DNA from: Burhinus oedicnemus
Lineage: Eukaryota > Chordata > Aves > Charadriiformes > Burhinidae
Assembly: GCA_008921705.1 (NCBI GenBank)
Contig: VFFE01006710.1
Span: forward strand, 730,227-794,226
Length of the DNA: 64,000 nt
Direction: 5' to 3'
The notes under the pieces are model-generated. The model was not told the DNA's origin, searched no databases, and saw nothing but the letters and a program-made list of their open reading frames with translations. This document shows, one piece after another, positions 35,324 through 47,900 of the stretch (its first letter is position 1; every line of letters starts with the position of its first letter). The position numbers and the translations under genes are program-made.

Positions 35324-35514
35324 GTCTCCAGCGTCGCAGACTGATTCCTGCTCCGTTGCCAGATGCTGCCTCCCTAGGAAGAAAACCCAGCGTTACTGGC
35401 CAATGGGTTGATCTACCACCTTTGCCAGGCACTTTAAAAGAGCCATTTGAAATTAAAGTTTATGAGATTGATGATGTGGAACGATTACAGCGACACAGAC
35501 AAGAGGAAACTGAG
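35324..35514 (+). CDS. KIF26A: KIF26A exon: conserved C-terminal segment
   Basis: A 191-base exon after GTATTTTAG and before GTCAGC. Two bases complete the Gly left by the giant exon; then come [40 protein letters not shown] and [20 protein letters not shown]. The block GQWVDLPP...[20 protein letters not shown] is one of the best-kept parts of the family; LGRKPS and LPD point to KIF26A rather than KIF26B. The donor GTCAGC is weaker than usual, but ending here gives the phase-0 join to [10 protein letters not shown] that fits the family. Confidence 0.94.
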
Positions 35515-36406
35515 GTCAGCATATATTTTACAACAACTGTAGACAACTTAAATTACAGTATACAGGCAGAATCCTTGCTTGAATGCCGGAATGGTGTTCA
35601 GGAAATTGATTGCAATTAAAGCACTGTAATTATTAATTTTACAATTCATATGTTGGGGTACCCTTAACACAGAAAATTAAAATGATTACTGTCTAAAATT
35701 AATTGTGTCTAACATGACTGATGGTGTAAATGGAAGTTACCAATGAATACATTATGAGAAGACTTTATAATCTTAGACTGGCTGATGAAACATTACAGCA
35801 TCCCTCAACTATAGGGTCATTAACTCTTTATGTAAATGACAGGATCCTGTTAAATCAGGGATACACTGAGTTTAATTTACTTGTAATTGGAAAACACTTC
35901 AGCTAATTCTATTTTGGAGAGCAGAATTCTATATTCTTCTGATGCCTTTTTCCCATTTCTTTCATAATAGCCTTTCCAGGATGTTGAGAAGGTAGGAATG
36001 CTTTTAAGAAAATAAGAATTCGTATGTTTCAGGATTAAATATAACTCTTACATTATTATTGGGCTGTGTTTATCATTTGCACTGCTGGAAAAAAAAAATC
36101 CTCTACAAACAGTAGTAATTTCAGAATGTATTAGAGAGGTTTGCTAATTCGGAGAAGTGCAACAAATGCTCGAGTGATCTAGCATGCTGTTCCTCTAGAT
36201 TAGAATCCATTAATGTAAACTTCAAATAAAATACAAAATAATAATAAAAAAAAAACAACAAAAAAACACCACCAACCCCACAACCAAACAAAATAACCCA
36301 CCTGCTAACTCTTACAAGTAATGAGTCGGGAGCAATTTGCGTCAATCTGTTGGAGGTCAGCTCATAGCAGGCAAATTCATGCAATGGTCTTTCTGTGTCT
36401 TAAAAG
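35515..36406 (+). other. KIF26A intron, 892 bases
   Basis: Donor GTCAGC, acceptor TGTCTTAAAAG. It contains a 48-base A/C-only tract at 36246-36293. Without splicing, the frame would run on to a TAA at 35617-35619. Confidence 0.85.
36246..36293. repeat. A/C-only low-complexity tract
   Basis: 48 bases with only A and C, starting with an A run and going over to CACCACC and CCCCAC. On the minus strand this is a T/G tract. It lies 113 bases before the acceptor of the next exon. It resembles the tract at 4151-4187. Confidence 0.8.
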
Positions 36407-36557
36407 GGTCTGATGTATTTCCATACCAAGCTGAAGATACTAGAAAGGCGCCAGCAGCGAATCAGAGAAGTAAAGGCAAAGCATGAATTTCTGAAGGAAG
36501 AGTTGGAAGAGACAAAGTGCAGGTTGATGATGGATCCAAATAAGTGGAAAGAAGACT
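36407..36557 (+). CDS. KIF26A: KIF26A exon: C-terminal coiled coil
   Basis: A 151-base exon with acceptor TGTCTTAAAAG and donor GTAAGT. It encodes [40 protein letters not shown] and [10 protein letters not shown] plus one base of Phe. Charged residues and heptad-spaced Leu/Ile make a coiled coil likely. It matches the human stretch with LAERRQQRLREVQAKH and RLMLEPGRW. The role is probably dimerisation or partner binding (inference). Confidence 0.95.
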
Positions 36558-36993
36558 GTAAGTATTTTGTAAAACCAGCAGTGTGGTCAGCATGTAACAA
36601 ATTTTCAGCCTGTGAGCAATCCCACTGAAAAATTTAAGCTGAATTTAGCCCTAAAATACTCTGTGCCTCCATTCGTATTTCTGTGATACAGGTTTTGTAC
36701 AGTGTTGAGTAGTACTGGAAATGAACAAAACAAAACCCTCTCCAAACCAATTGGAAGAGAGCATCAAAACAATGTAGAGACTCACTGTGATGCTTGTTAA
36801 TATATAAATACTTATATAACCTTTCATTATTCTTCTTTCCAAAGAAGGAAAAAATGTTTCGCGTCTGCTGAACAAAGTGAAAAAAATTTCTTAGTTCAAG
36901 AGAAATAAAATTCTGCTCTAAATTAGTGGCTCCCTTATGATAGAATAATGCTTTGCTATGAGCTGTTTCTCTTACTAATTTTTTATCTGACAG
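36558..36993 (+). other. KIF26A last intron, 436 bases
   Basis: Donor GTAAGT and acceptor TATCTGACAG. AT-rich; no other feature recognised. Confidence 0.88.
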
Positions 36994-37169
36994 TTGAAGT
37001 GGATCCTGATCTCGATAAGGAGTCGCAGGAGTACCTGGAGGCACTGGAACAAGTGACAGAAGAACTGGAGCAGTGTGTTAATCTGTGCAAGTCACATATC
37101 ATGATAGTGACGTGTTTTGATATTGGAATAACAGATGCACAAGATGGAGTAAGGGAAGTGGAGGTCTGA
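36994..37169 (+). CDS. KIF26A: KIF26A last coding exon and stop
   Basis: Two bases complete Phe, then [40 protein letters not shown] and [17 protein letters not shown], then TGA at 37167-37169. QYL-like heptads continue the coiled coil of the preceding exon; [16 protein letters not shown] is the family's signature end and closely matches KIF26A (VNLCKAHVMMVTCFDI from memory) rather than KIF26B (VNFCKAHLMMITCFDI). The protein ends Val-Glu-Val, a shape that could bind a class II PDZ domain. Confidence 0.96.
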
Positions 37170-37282
37170 AGAGAGGTTTTTGAAGGGACTGAGGGAAGTG
37201 AAGCTGGATTGTACGACATGAAGAAGTAAAGAGATTAAGTAGCTGGGAAGTGAAGGAGGAAAGATGAAGACGAAAAAGCAAC

Positions 37283-37288
37283 AATAAA
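37283..37288 (+). terminator. Proximal AATAAA poly(A) signal candidate
   Basis: AATAAA 114 bases after the stop codon, followed by TGTTGTAAGAG. It could give a very short 3'UTR. Use is unproven. Confidence 0.35.
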
Positions 37289-38449
37289 TGTTGTAAGAGA
37301 AAGAAACAGCTGAGGGGTGGGGGAATGTTCATAAATCATTTGGTGCCTCAACGTGACTTGAACTGTACAAAGTTAAAAGTAGGATCAAGTATTGCTTCTA
37401 CCAGAGGGAAGTGAAGAAATTTAGTACAAACCGAGATGTTAATTAACAAACAAACAAACATACAATGGAAGTGCCTTTAAAGTTAATTTGATTTTCATTT
37501 TTGTATTTGGTGCTAGAATTAAAGCCAGCAAACCTAAGCAGACCACAAAATGTATTCCTACGAAATATTTTATACTGTATAGTGTATTTATGACTATATG
37601 TAAAAAAACAAACAACGTTGTAGCAAAAGCAATAAGTAAATTATGTTTTCATACCTGAACTTGCCTTCTTGTTTCATAGAAAAGCTGTTTTATGTAGCAG
37701 AATTAAAATTGTATTATAATTGGTTTTTTGGTTAGGGTTCAAGATATTTTTATGAACATTTATCTATTGAAAAGGTGTATTATGGCATTTTGAGATGATT
37801 GTTTTACCTTCAGGTTTTGTATTATTACTTTTTCAGATCAAAACAAATGTTTGTTTTCCATTTTATATATACATATATAGATATATATTAACTGCTTACC
37901 TACTTCCTTGGTTACTAACCTCACTTATCACAGACCTGGTCTTTTTGGAGTGGTAAACTTAATGTGAGGAAGTCTACAAAGGGCACTGTGGTTTGTTTTG
38001 GTTTTCTTTTTTCCTCTCTGACTGCAGGAATTGAGAATTATGTTTATTACCAAAACCATAAAACAAACAAAAAAAAAGGAGCAAAAAGTTTTTGTAAATG
38101 TTAAGTTAGGTCCATATTTTTATATAGTTTTGACTATAAATATAGCATTTGCATTTTGAACTTTTAAGACAAATAGTATATCTTTTTACAGTTTTTCTAA
38201 GGAAGGCAAACCCTCAGGATCAAGTTTATACATGCTGCATGAGATTTGTGCTTTTTTGAAGGAGGCCACTTAAGTGTGGAAACTATTGATAAATTGTTGC
38301 CAAACAAATACTTTTGAAAAGGTTTAATAGTGTATGTAATACCACATTTCATAATGAATCATATTTTCTAATCATCTTCCTTTTTATGGTTTTTTCAAAT
38401 CCTTTGTACAAATATGTATTATAACAGCTTGCTTCAGTTTTTATCTGTG

Positions 38450-38455
38450 AATAAA
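38450..38455 (+). terminator. Distal AATAAA poly(A) signal of KIF26A
   Basis: AATAAA in GTGAATAAAAGATAC, with a T/G-rich downstream region (TTGTTACGATTCCTTCTTGC). It is the last good signal before the sequence changes character, so I take it as the main 3' end. Confidence 0.65.
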
Positions 38456-41400
38456 AGATACATCTATTGTTACGATTCCTTCTTGCTATGTACATGATTT
38501 TAACGTTCGGAAAAGAGAGGATGGCCTGTGGTACACTGTATTAAATGTCATATGTTATCTCTTTGCCCAAGAGAGATAACTGGAAACAGAGTTTTGACAT
38601 TAGTCATCCTAAACCAATCAGGAAAGAGAGACAAAACACCAAAGGGTACAATAAATAGCAATGATAATACTTATATTCTCTTAGCACTTCATAGTTTACA
38701 GAACAAAGACCTGCAGCTCACATACTTGCTTTCCCTGATGAAACAAAGCAATTAAAAATGGGTCTAAAAACACGAGAAAACTGTAGGAACTGGAATCAAG
38801 CCCTGGGCCCCGTAGGTCCATCATAGCAAACGACTGCATTCATTTCCCTCTGACACTGCTGCATTTGCTCTCTGGTTAGACAGTAGCTGTGCCTGGTCCT
38901 TGTCTCCCACTGATGCTGTTGGAGTAACTCCAGGCAGATTTAATGTAAAGCTAGTGCTTCTAATGACACCATCTCAAGTATTTTCCAGCTATTTGGCCAA
39001 ACAGCCTGTAATGTGTGAAATGTTCCCCTCCCTCTTTTTCTCTCCTTATGTAGCCCTGACAGCACGGCATCCAAGCACCAAGTTCTCTTCCCCTCACAAG
39101 AGGCTGGTGGGGGGGGCGGAAATGCTTTCCTCCTCGTTCTGCAGCTGGGGAAGTGGGAGAGTGAGAGCAAGAGTTTGATGCCGAAGTATCTTTGTGACTT
39201 TGCATAGGTCCCAAAGGATGCCCTGCTCTTATCTACCTCTCTGTGGTTCAGCCCTGGAAAAGGGTGCACCGTGTTTGCTTACTGACGTTTGGCACTGCCT
39301 TGGGTTGTATGCGGGGGAATGTGGCATCTACAATTTCTAGAGGATCCCCTTGCTGATGTCCTCGAATGCTAGATATATTTATTAAGCTATAAATTCCTGC
39401 TATTTTTACTTTCTGTATGTATGCAGAAAGTCACAGTTCTTCCAAAGATGGAATCAAAACCATGTAGTGATTCAATATATTGTGGTTTTTTTTCAGAGCA
39501 AGGATCATATAAATAAAATCAAAATAAAAAAGGCAGCAGCACGCTGAGGGACAAGTATTTCTTAGCAGGGGGGAAAACCTCCAAAGGAGAGGGCCAAAGG
39601 AGAACATATTCATGGGGAGCTCTGCACTGTGGTGTTAGGTTTTGCACTGGTGCCATTACATTGTCCTCTGGAGATGGACATCTTAATGGTGCTGCTGCGA
39701 GGTAGGTTGACCTGTGGAAGCCTCTGAGCCCTGGGCACAGCAGGGCTGGGCTTACAGTCTGATTTTCAAGGTAGCCTGAAAGCCTCTCTTGAATGGACAC
39801 AAGAGTTTTTGTTTCTTTTATTTGCCAGCCACTTCATCCTCTCCTCAGAGGTCTTCATTGTTTCTCCCCGACTCTGGCAATATTATAGTCCTCTGAAATA
39901 AAAATCCAGCCACTAATCATCCATTGCAATTTTTATAAACTTGACATTTGTTTAACTTTTCCACCATAAGGTGTTTGCTGATCAGGCCTGCATACTTTGA
40001 TACTTTCTCCTTAGTTTCTAACTATGGTTACGTTTGCCACAAAGTACCAAAAGAGACATTGCAGGGCTGCTTCGTTCCATGTAAACATGGCAATAGCATG
40101 CATATTAAATACATTTAGCCTCTGGCTTGGTGACACAAAACAAACCTGAAATACAAAATGAGGTGGGGATGGATGAAATAGTAGACTTTTCCCTATACAA
40201 ATGCTGTTCTTTATTTGTAGTTGTGGGTAGTAAATTATCTTTCATATCTCAAGACTTCAGAGCCGGTAATATTCCTTTCTTTTTGGTTACTTTTGCAGTT
40301 CTGCCCAGTTAAAATTTATACAAATATTTGCTTAGTTTATGATTCAAGCCTATTCTGCAAAAGACTTAATTGTATAAGGTTACAAATGATAATTGCAAAA
40401 TTAAGCTGGATGCTTTATTTCATTGATTTTCTATTGAGATTTAATGATTTCAAATAGCTGTTAAATTGCATACTTAAGAACGTGATCTTGTTGCGTTTGT
40501 TATGGTATCACATAAAACCGTAGAAACCCACTGGTGCTGCAGAACTGCGTGAGTTAGTTTTGGCAGGGCTAATTCACACTAGAATTCTTTTTCCCTTGGT
40601 TGCAGAACTTTCCATGAAATCCCTCACCTCCTCCTTGCTGGGGCAACCCTTTCTAGGTCCCTTGATGGCCCAGGTTACCAAGCAGCTCACATCACATTTA
40701 TTTTCCAGCAAGAGGAAAAAGTGTATTGACAACTACTGTTTTTTTAAACCAATGCAATGGTGACTCTAAGTAAAGCCTAAGGATTAAATTTCAGGAAGTG
40801 GGACATAAATTCCATTTTCCTCAAACCCTACCTCTCACCAGGTTTCACTAGCCAGGAGACAGAGGTGAGCTTGCCTGCGTGTGAGGGGCAGGGAGAGGAG
40901 AGGTCCCCACCGCCCCAGTCACGTGGCAGGGCATCTTTCAGGAAGAGCTGAAGTATGGACTGGAACAGGAATCAAGTGAGAAAGCAGGACCCTTACCTGG
41001 TGACCAGGGACTCAGGAAAGGGAGCAGAGCCTTGCATTCTGGACATGGCCTCCAAGCTTACTTTTGTGTTTTCCCATCCAAGGTCATGGTACAATATAGA
41101 AAACTACTCCTGGGAGGCGGGATTTCAACTCACATCAGAATTTACAAGTTGGATGGAGGATTTGGAGGAGTCAGTAGCCACTCCTGTAAGCTGTGCTGTT
41201 GCTAACCACGTACTAAGCAGTGCGCATCTACGGGGATGTTACTGCATTGCTAGAAGTGTTTGGAAACGCAGTTATTACAAACATAGATTCCCAATGGAGA
41301 AATCAGATGGTGTGTAGGCAAACACTCATTTAATGTATGTGTAAAACCTTCTTCCTTACAGTACTTCTGGTCTAACCAGTTCCAGCTAAGGCATTTCTAG

Positions 41401-41689
41401 GATGTTCTAACTGCAGTATTGAAATATTAGTACTAAAAGAGAATGCAATAGAAATATGAGATTATTTGTTCTTTTCTCAGCATGCAGAAAGTGTTTCATT
41501 TATTTCTATTTCAAGGTACTCGTGTATTCTGTTTCTAGTTATAAACCCACGTTTTCCAGTCACCTGCATTTTATTTTTAAAGTTATGTGTGGAACATAAC
41601 TCCACATGCAGCTGTTCTATATTGTGGCTATAGGCAGGGTTTAAGGCAAAAATGTTAGCTATAACATAACCTCTGTATCAGATGTCCAA

Positions 41690-41990
41690 GCTGGCAGAAG
41701 TGGACACAAATAAAAAATGGTGCCATATTTGGGCCCCAGTTCACTAGAGCACTTAGGCACCTGTTTAAGCAAACAAGTAAATCTGGTTTGTATCCAGCAA
41801 AACACTCCAATTTTGGCTTATATCCCACTGACTTGGAGTTTTTTTGCTCCAGGGCTTCAGATGGTGTAAATTGCTTTAGCAGTGGTTCAGTGGAGCTATG
41901 CTGACTTTCACCAGATGAAGATCCTGCTGAAAGTATTTTACTTACCAGTGGTATTTGGGAGAAAGGAAAGAATGATTCTGTTGATGTGCA
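41690..41990. repeat. Ancient amniote interspersed repeat fragment
   Basis: The stretch has 'gggccccagttcactagagc' and 'acttaggcacctgtttaagc', then 'tatcccactgacttggag', then 'gtggttcagtggagctatgc' and 'accagatgaagatcctgc'. These resemble phrases I know from diverged repeats in turtles, crocodilians and birds (GGGCCCCAGTTCAGCAAAGC and ACTTCAGTGGAGCTA-type phrases). I cannot give a library name. Confidence 0.45.
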
Positions 41991-43429
41991 ATGGTACCAC
42001 AAGTGCAACTTAGAAAGCAGATACTGCCTCCCAGGTCACTCCCATGTGTAGCATCTCATGGCTTCATGCAGAATTTGACTTGCAGAAATCTGCTTGTGGA
42101 ATACATAGAATAAGATATAACTCTTGACAGTGTAGATGTTCAGAGAGATTTATTATCAGACCTGCAGGGGAACTGCCTGATGATGGGGTGTGTTTGGCAT
42201 GACAGTAGCCTTATGACAGCTTACGCAGGAGCCGATTGCTTCACTCATTGTTTGCCTTCCCAAGACTCTCCCCGCAAGCTGGAGGGGGACAGCAGGAGCA
42301 TGGTGGCAAAAGGAGCCACCCACACAGGGACTCCGGGTGACGCACACTGCCTCAGTGGCCTGGTTCTTTTGCTTCTGACTGTTGCAGTTGGCTTGAGACA
42401 GGTCATTCCTGGGTGTATTCCTGTGGCTCCCAGACGAGAGGGAAGGGCAGCTGTCATTTGGCTACATCTCACTGGGGGATGGACAGTAAAGAGGCTCTTA
42501 CAAAAGAACAAATAACATTTCTGTCTTCTCTCCACTGCATCAAGACTCATTCAGTAGCATAATTCACTTGCTGTACTTTTATATTAGCATATTCTAGAGA
42601 TGAGGACCTTATTCAAATCTTGGTAGTAAGGAGGTCTCTCTGAGACAGCTTTTGTTCAGTTGATTTGACAGCCCAGGTCTTGGCATGAGCCAGTGCAGCT
42701 TCATTCTGCAAAAGTTTTGCTTCATTTATTTCTTTAATGTAAACATTTCTGCGGGAGCTTCCTATCAGTTTTGGCAAAGGAAGGCAGCAGCGCACGCTGT
42801 GCTGCCCGGTCTCCCTGGGACGTCTGAAAGACCTTATCCTGACTTTTTAGCCTTGTTTTTGGAGCTTTGTTTTTGACTTCAGTAGGAGAAGAACCAAGTC
42901 ATTAGTTAACTCTTGGCATCACTGGTATTACAGCAATATTACATGGCCAGAAGGAGCAAAGCCTTCAGTCCCAGGATAGTGAAAAAGCAGGTTCATGCCT
43001 CCTTGTTATCTGCGTCTCCTTGCCGAGGTCAGCGGATTGCCTTAGATTCTGCCCTTCAGAGTGTCAGGGACCTAATCAGGGCTGCGGAGCTCCTGACACA
43101 GCTCACGTGACTGTATTTAAAGCACATTTTAATTGATCTGACCTTGTATGGGAAATACCTTTGGAGTCTAATGTGCTGCTCTCTGGGAGGCAGGCGCAGT
43201 GCTCCAGGGCACCGGCAGTAGAGAAATAAGCAGACGTTTTAGAGTTTGGCCTTTGACTGGAAAAACTGACTTTTAAATATTGGCTCACCGAGACCTTTCC
43301 CTGCGTCTGTAACAATGACCCTCCATTTGTCAGCACCTGGCACAGATATACTTACAAATGCCGCATGTTTTGAAGGGTGCCACTCATTTTGTTGTACATT
43401 ACCATTTAAATGAGTTACATTTGTACCTA

Positions 43430-43510
43430 AAGGCTTCAGTCTCATGGGGCTAAGTGCTGTACAAACACAATTTTTTAGCCTAAATAGACAGGGTATGAGG
43501 GGGAAGGACA
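43430..43510. repeat. Possible ancient repeat fragment (CTGTACAAACACA type)
   Basis: GGGGCTAAGTGCTGTACAAA followed by CACA and a diverged 'ATAGACAGGGTATGAGGGG' recalls the amniote repeat phrase GGCACTGTACAAACACA...GACAGGGCAAGGGG. Weak, by eye only. Confidence 0.35.
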
Positions 43511-44632
43511 AAGTCGACTACTGTGTTTCCCTCCAAATTGAGCATGTAACAGTTCTTAAAAATATGTCTCTCACAATGTCCTTTGCTGAGAACAGAGCAA
43601 AACCTTCAGTCACGGTAGCTGAAACAGGCTGCAGACAGGCTCTGATGGGATCCCGTTTTCAAACTGCTCAGTTTTCAAAGCGGAGACATGTTATTTACTC
43701 GTATGACAGGAAATGAGGGAAGGCAAAGCGTTCCCTTCAGCTTTTGGGGAGAGAAACACAAGGAGGAAAACGTAGTAATGTATACAGGTACATCCATAAG
43801 AGAAGAAAATGCTAGTGCCCGGACTGTGCACTTCTTTGCAAAAGCTGTGCATTCTGGGCAGGCACAAAGGGATGGAGAAGTCTGAGGGCAGCCATGTGCT
43901 GCTCCTCCCCGTTTATATCCTTGGTCACATTTCTGCTAGGTCTCCTACCAGCCAAATCATTTGCAAAACCCCTATGTATAGCTTTGATGTAGCAATTTTA
44001 TGAAACACTTTCGCAAACGCAAGTTTTCCTGTTTTCACCTTTTCTCAGGTCTTAGTGTTCTGTAGGGCATTTGTCTGTTCTTCTTGCTGTTGCCTCTTCG
44101 GATGCCTCGCTTGTTCTCTGATTTGCTCTTCAATATCTAAAGCATCTCCACCATTTCTTCCAGCTCTTCCTTACTAATATTCCAGTCATAAATGCAGTTT
44201 GCCATTAGGTGTTGTGCAATGGGAGCTGGCCCCTGCCAGGAGACAATACAGCAGAAGGAGAGAAGGGTTAGTAAAGGAAAGCTGCCTGGTAGAAAAACTG
44301 GGAAGGGAGTTCACGTCTAGGAATCAAGCACTCAGCTGTGTTGGGGCCAGTGAGGTTATGTTTAGAATTGGACCAGAAGTACTGATACGCGCAGCAGAGA
44401 CATTTATTAGTCATCTTCATATATACTAGGTAAGAATTTCTTCTGCCTGAAGTTCACTGAGCTACGCCTGTGTTTGAAATACATTTGAGAACGGCTCAGT
44501 TTTGTGTCATACTTTCCTTGCACTGTTGGGTATAGACATTAAGCCATGATAATTACTAAATCCAAGTTCAAAAGATAGAACTTCACACCGCTAGGATTTT
44601 TTAAGATTATTTTTTAGGCGACTAATGAAATA

Positions 44633-44644
44633 ATGCATATGCAT
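44633..44644. repeat. 12-base perfect palindrome ATGCATATGCAT
   Basis: A perfect self-complementary 12-mer in AT-rich DNA. It contains two overlapping ATGCAT units. No function can be inferred from it alone. Confidence 0.9.
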
Positions 44645-47539
44645 GACATAGCCATACTCCAAAGAGCTCCAACAAGACAGCTACCATTTGCATGGGATTT
44701 CTCTATAAAAAATACAGTAGGCTGCTGAGGGAAGTGTTGAATGTGGAAATCAACTATTTTTCTTGGTTTACATGTTCAGAGCTTATAATGTTGCCTTATT
44801 AATCTACTGTTTGGAAAAAAAAAATGTATCAGGCTAAGGTCTGGTATATTTTTGTGGTGCCCTGGAGCTCTCTTCGAAGGTCCTGTGACTTTGGAAAAAT
44901 TCCCTTCTCCAGTTTGGATGTTGAAGTTACATGATGGGGTTGTCCTTGACGGAGAGCCGACCCAACACAAGCTGAGCTCTGAAATAGCATTGAAGCATTA
45001 AACTTCAATGATATATCTCATTTACTTTTTCTTTAAAATCAGAAACTAGAGAAGCTACTCTGATAAAGTCTGTCGGGAGGGACTTCCAGATGTACTGACA
45101 CCATACTGACTTGTTTGCCACAGGAGCTAAAGGTCCCTTTTCAGGTGTGTAGAATTGTAAATGCAAGTTTGAAAGCTTCATAAAATTCACCCCTCCATGG
45201 TGCTCATGGTATGGATGCGATATTTGAGTCATTGATGTTATAAGATCAGTTAATATGATAGGTCTGTATAAGTTGGGAATATGACCAGGAATTTCATTTC
45301 CATATGCACCAGGCATGCGGCTGTGCAGTCCTTGCTCTCCAAGGCCTTTCCCCATTAACAGTGTTAATAATCAGGCTGGAAACGAGCACAGCAGTTTGAC
45401 GGCACCACATGCAAACTAACTGGGAACCTTTGGAAATGCTAACGCCCTGCCTTCCCTTCTCTGGCAAAAGCCTCTCTGCCCCTTGCATATACGCAGCTAG
45501 TTAATAATTTTCCAGCTGACGGGAACTGAGAAGATGTAGGGCTGCTCCCGGCACTCGAGGACCCATGCAAGTTGTTGCATGCATTTCAAGTGGCTTCCAC
45601 TGTGTTGCTATTTACACAGAGCTCCCGATACTCTGCAAGGGGTAATTTAACTGTAATCTCCCACAGCAACAAGCTGCACAGGCAGTAGTTCTGCCATTTG
45701 TATGTAAGTTTAAAAATGTGGCAATACTTCAACAGAGCCAGCGTGGCTTTGTGTTTACAAATGTGTTGCATCAGCCTTGCCTTTGTTGTGCTATCATCTT
45801 ATCAGAGCGAATGACTGATGTGTTTTGCCAGCCTGCAGCGTGTTGGCACATACTCTTCTAAGGGACCTGTTGCTGCTTTCTGTTTCTGGGGCGCACACCT
45901 GCAGGCTGGGGAGAGGGCCAGTGCATGACTGAGCACCTCCACCGCTTGGCAGAAGTATCTGTGGCAATTCAAGCTCTCCTGCTGGTTCCCAGTCTTTGAA
46001 AAGGCCCGGGTCCAGTTTTAGCAATGTCACGGATGTCAGCGCCGGTGTGGCAGGGCCCTGTGGGCCACCGGGGACGCGTCTGGTTTTTGGCCTTATTGCA
46101 TGGCAGTTGCTGTTTCGTGTACCTTAAGTTTTAAACCACTTAATGTCAAGATGGGAGTTTTGTTAGCATTTACATGCGTCAGGTTACGATCACTCCCCTT
46201 GCCCAGAGGGATGCGAGATGGATGAAGAAATAACAGATTTCACCTGGAACAAGGAGGGAAAAGACTCTGGTCTTTTTTTGCAGCTCTTCCGCACACAGAG
46301 AGGGGAGCGGTGACCATATGGAAGGACTCAGCTTTGTACTGTAGCCAACTTGAGTGATGACTTGACAGCGCTGGCAGTGTGCTGGTGACTCACCACACCT
46401 AGCAATCCAACAAGAGCTGGAGATTTGCTCTATATAAAGACAAGTTGCTCTTTTTATTTGCTTTATGTTGATTTTTGCCTTTTCTAAGATGCTTGATGAA
46501 CCAAGGACAGTGGTAAGATGTTTCATACCTTAGCAAACAGGGTTTTTTCCCCATTTTGTCCAAACTTGAACTTGTCCAGAGGCCTTTGAATATAAACACA
46601 GTTTGCTTTTTATATTGGGTGATTCAGACATGTTCTGACTGCACCATGAAATGTCAATAGGAAAACTACAACAGAAGAGAACCTGCGGCTGTTAGTAACT
46701 ATCTCTGAGTTTATTGTTCTCCCTTAGACCAGTACCATTCCCACACACACCAGTAATACACTATATTAATGCAAGAGAGCTTTGCCCCAGGATTCGTACT
46801 TCAGGCTGTGCATGGTATCCGGCAGGAGAAGCAGAGAAGCATGGTTACGGACTTCGGAACACCTCCCCTCCATCCCCTGCCACTAAAGTCAAGGTCCTGA
46901 CATGTTCCCAGCAACAATCCCAACAGACAAAAGGCAGCATGTGCTGCGGCTAGTGCAGAGCAATTCGCGTGCCGGCTGCCTGGCCAATTGCTGCCATGGG
47001 GACCGCGTGATGCCTGACTTATGTCCGCCCTTCCCTTAGTGGAGGAGTTAATTTCCTCCTCTATCTCACCGCCAGTTTTCATGAAGCCCCGTGGGAATGT
47101 AATTATCACTGAGATTTCTGCCCTTGGTCAGATTTGTTTGATGTTGGCCAACCTTCCTCACAGTTACTGAGGATAAGGGGGAGAGTGGTGAGACGTACAG
47201 TGCTACTGAATAAAAATGGCTCAGCAGTTAGAAAAGTTCCTATGTGCGGTATGAATCTAAATAATTTGCTTTCAAAGCCGAGCATGGTATTAAACCAGAA
47301 AAATACGCAATGAAGCAACACGCTCCTGAGTAATTCAGTGACTTCTAGTCCTAAACCTGAGGTCATCTCCTGTAATGAGATACATCTGAAATAGGGTTTT
47401 GTTTCTCTCAGTAAATAACACCTTTATCTGCTTCCAGGAATGAATTGTAAGTAGTTGAGAAGAGAGGATATTGGTGCAGCCGGTCGATCTGTGCTCAGTG
47501 GGGTTGGAAAAGCCGAAAATAACTCTGTCCTGGAATTTG

Positions 47540-47900
47540 CCTACAAAGATTTCTTACAACTCCAGATTCTGGATATGGGTTACATCAGTGCAGCTTTACC
47601 TGAGAGTACACTCAGGTAAATTTAGTTTGTTTGAACTTACATCAGTATTAATGAAAAGAGAATTTGGTCCTTAAGCCGTCATTCAGGAAAGCACCTGTGC
47701 TTAGAAAGGATGCTTACACACTGGCTTAACTCACTGCCACGCTTCAGAAAGCACTTCCCTGATTTACAGGCTTCGTGTGCGTTATTGAATGGTAGCGAAT
47801 TAACTGGAGGTGAAAACAATTCTAGCACATTTCTTCAGCTGCTGGCAATACATGTAACTCCATTGTCTTTAATAACGAGTGCTAATTTTACACCTGTTAA
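47540..47900. repeat. Ancient amniote interspersed repeat fragments
   Basis: Contains 'acttacatcagtattaatg' and 'aaaagagaatttggtcctt', then 'cattcaggaaagcacctgtg', then on the minus strand 'caatggagttacatgt' and 'ggtgtaaaattagcactc'. These match in style the same ancient repeat family seen at 41690 and 58350. Boundaries and orientation are uncertain; several pieces may be nested. Confidence 0.45.

Larger units (their letters stand above)
1..38475 (+). other. KIF26A: KIF26A transcription unit, 5' end outside the window
   Basis: This is the visible part of one gene: eleven coding exons and a 3'UTR on the + strand. Every junction has AG before and GT after the exon, and the codon phases agree across all ten internal junctions, giving 1719 residues plus a stop (human KIF26A is about 1882 residues, so an N-terminal part is missing). 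The first exon seen starts inside a codon, so at least one further coding exon lies upstream of position 1 or was not recognised in 1-7256. KIF26A is an atypical kinesin-11 family protein reported to lack ATPase activity, to bind microtubules, and to restrain GRB2-dependent GDNF-RET signalling in enteric neurons. The paralog KIF26B was considered. The block GAALSDRELTDNEGPP, the segment [13 protein letters not shown] and the end [16 protein letters not shown] favour KIF26A. The 3' limit is an estimate from the poly(A) signal. Confidence 0.93.
37170..38475 (+). other. KIF26A: KIF26A 3' untranslated region
   Basis: About 1.3 kb of AT-rich sequence from the stop to a poly(A) signal at 38450-38455. 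It holds an early AATAAA at 37283, a run of four AAAC units (37446-37462), TA-rich tracts (37865-37890) and several U-rich stretches. The 3' end is estimated 15-25 bases after the distal signal. Confidence 0.75.
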
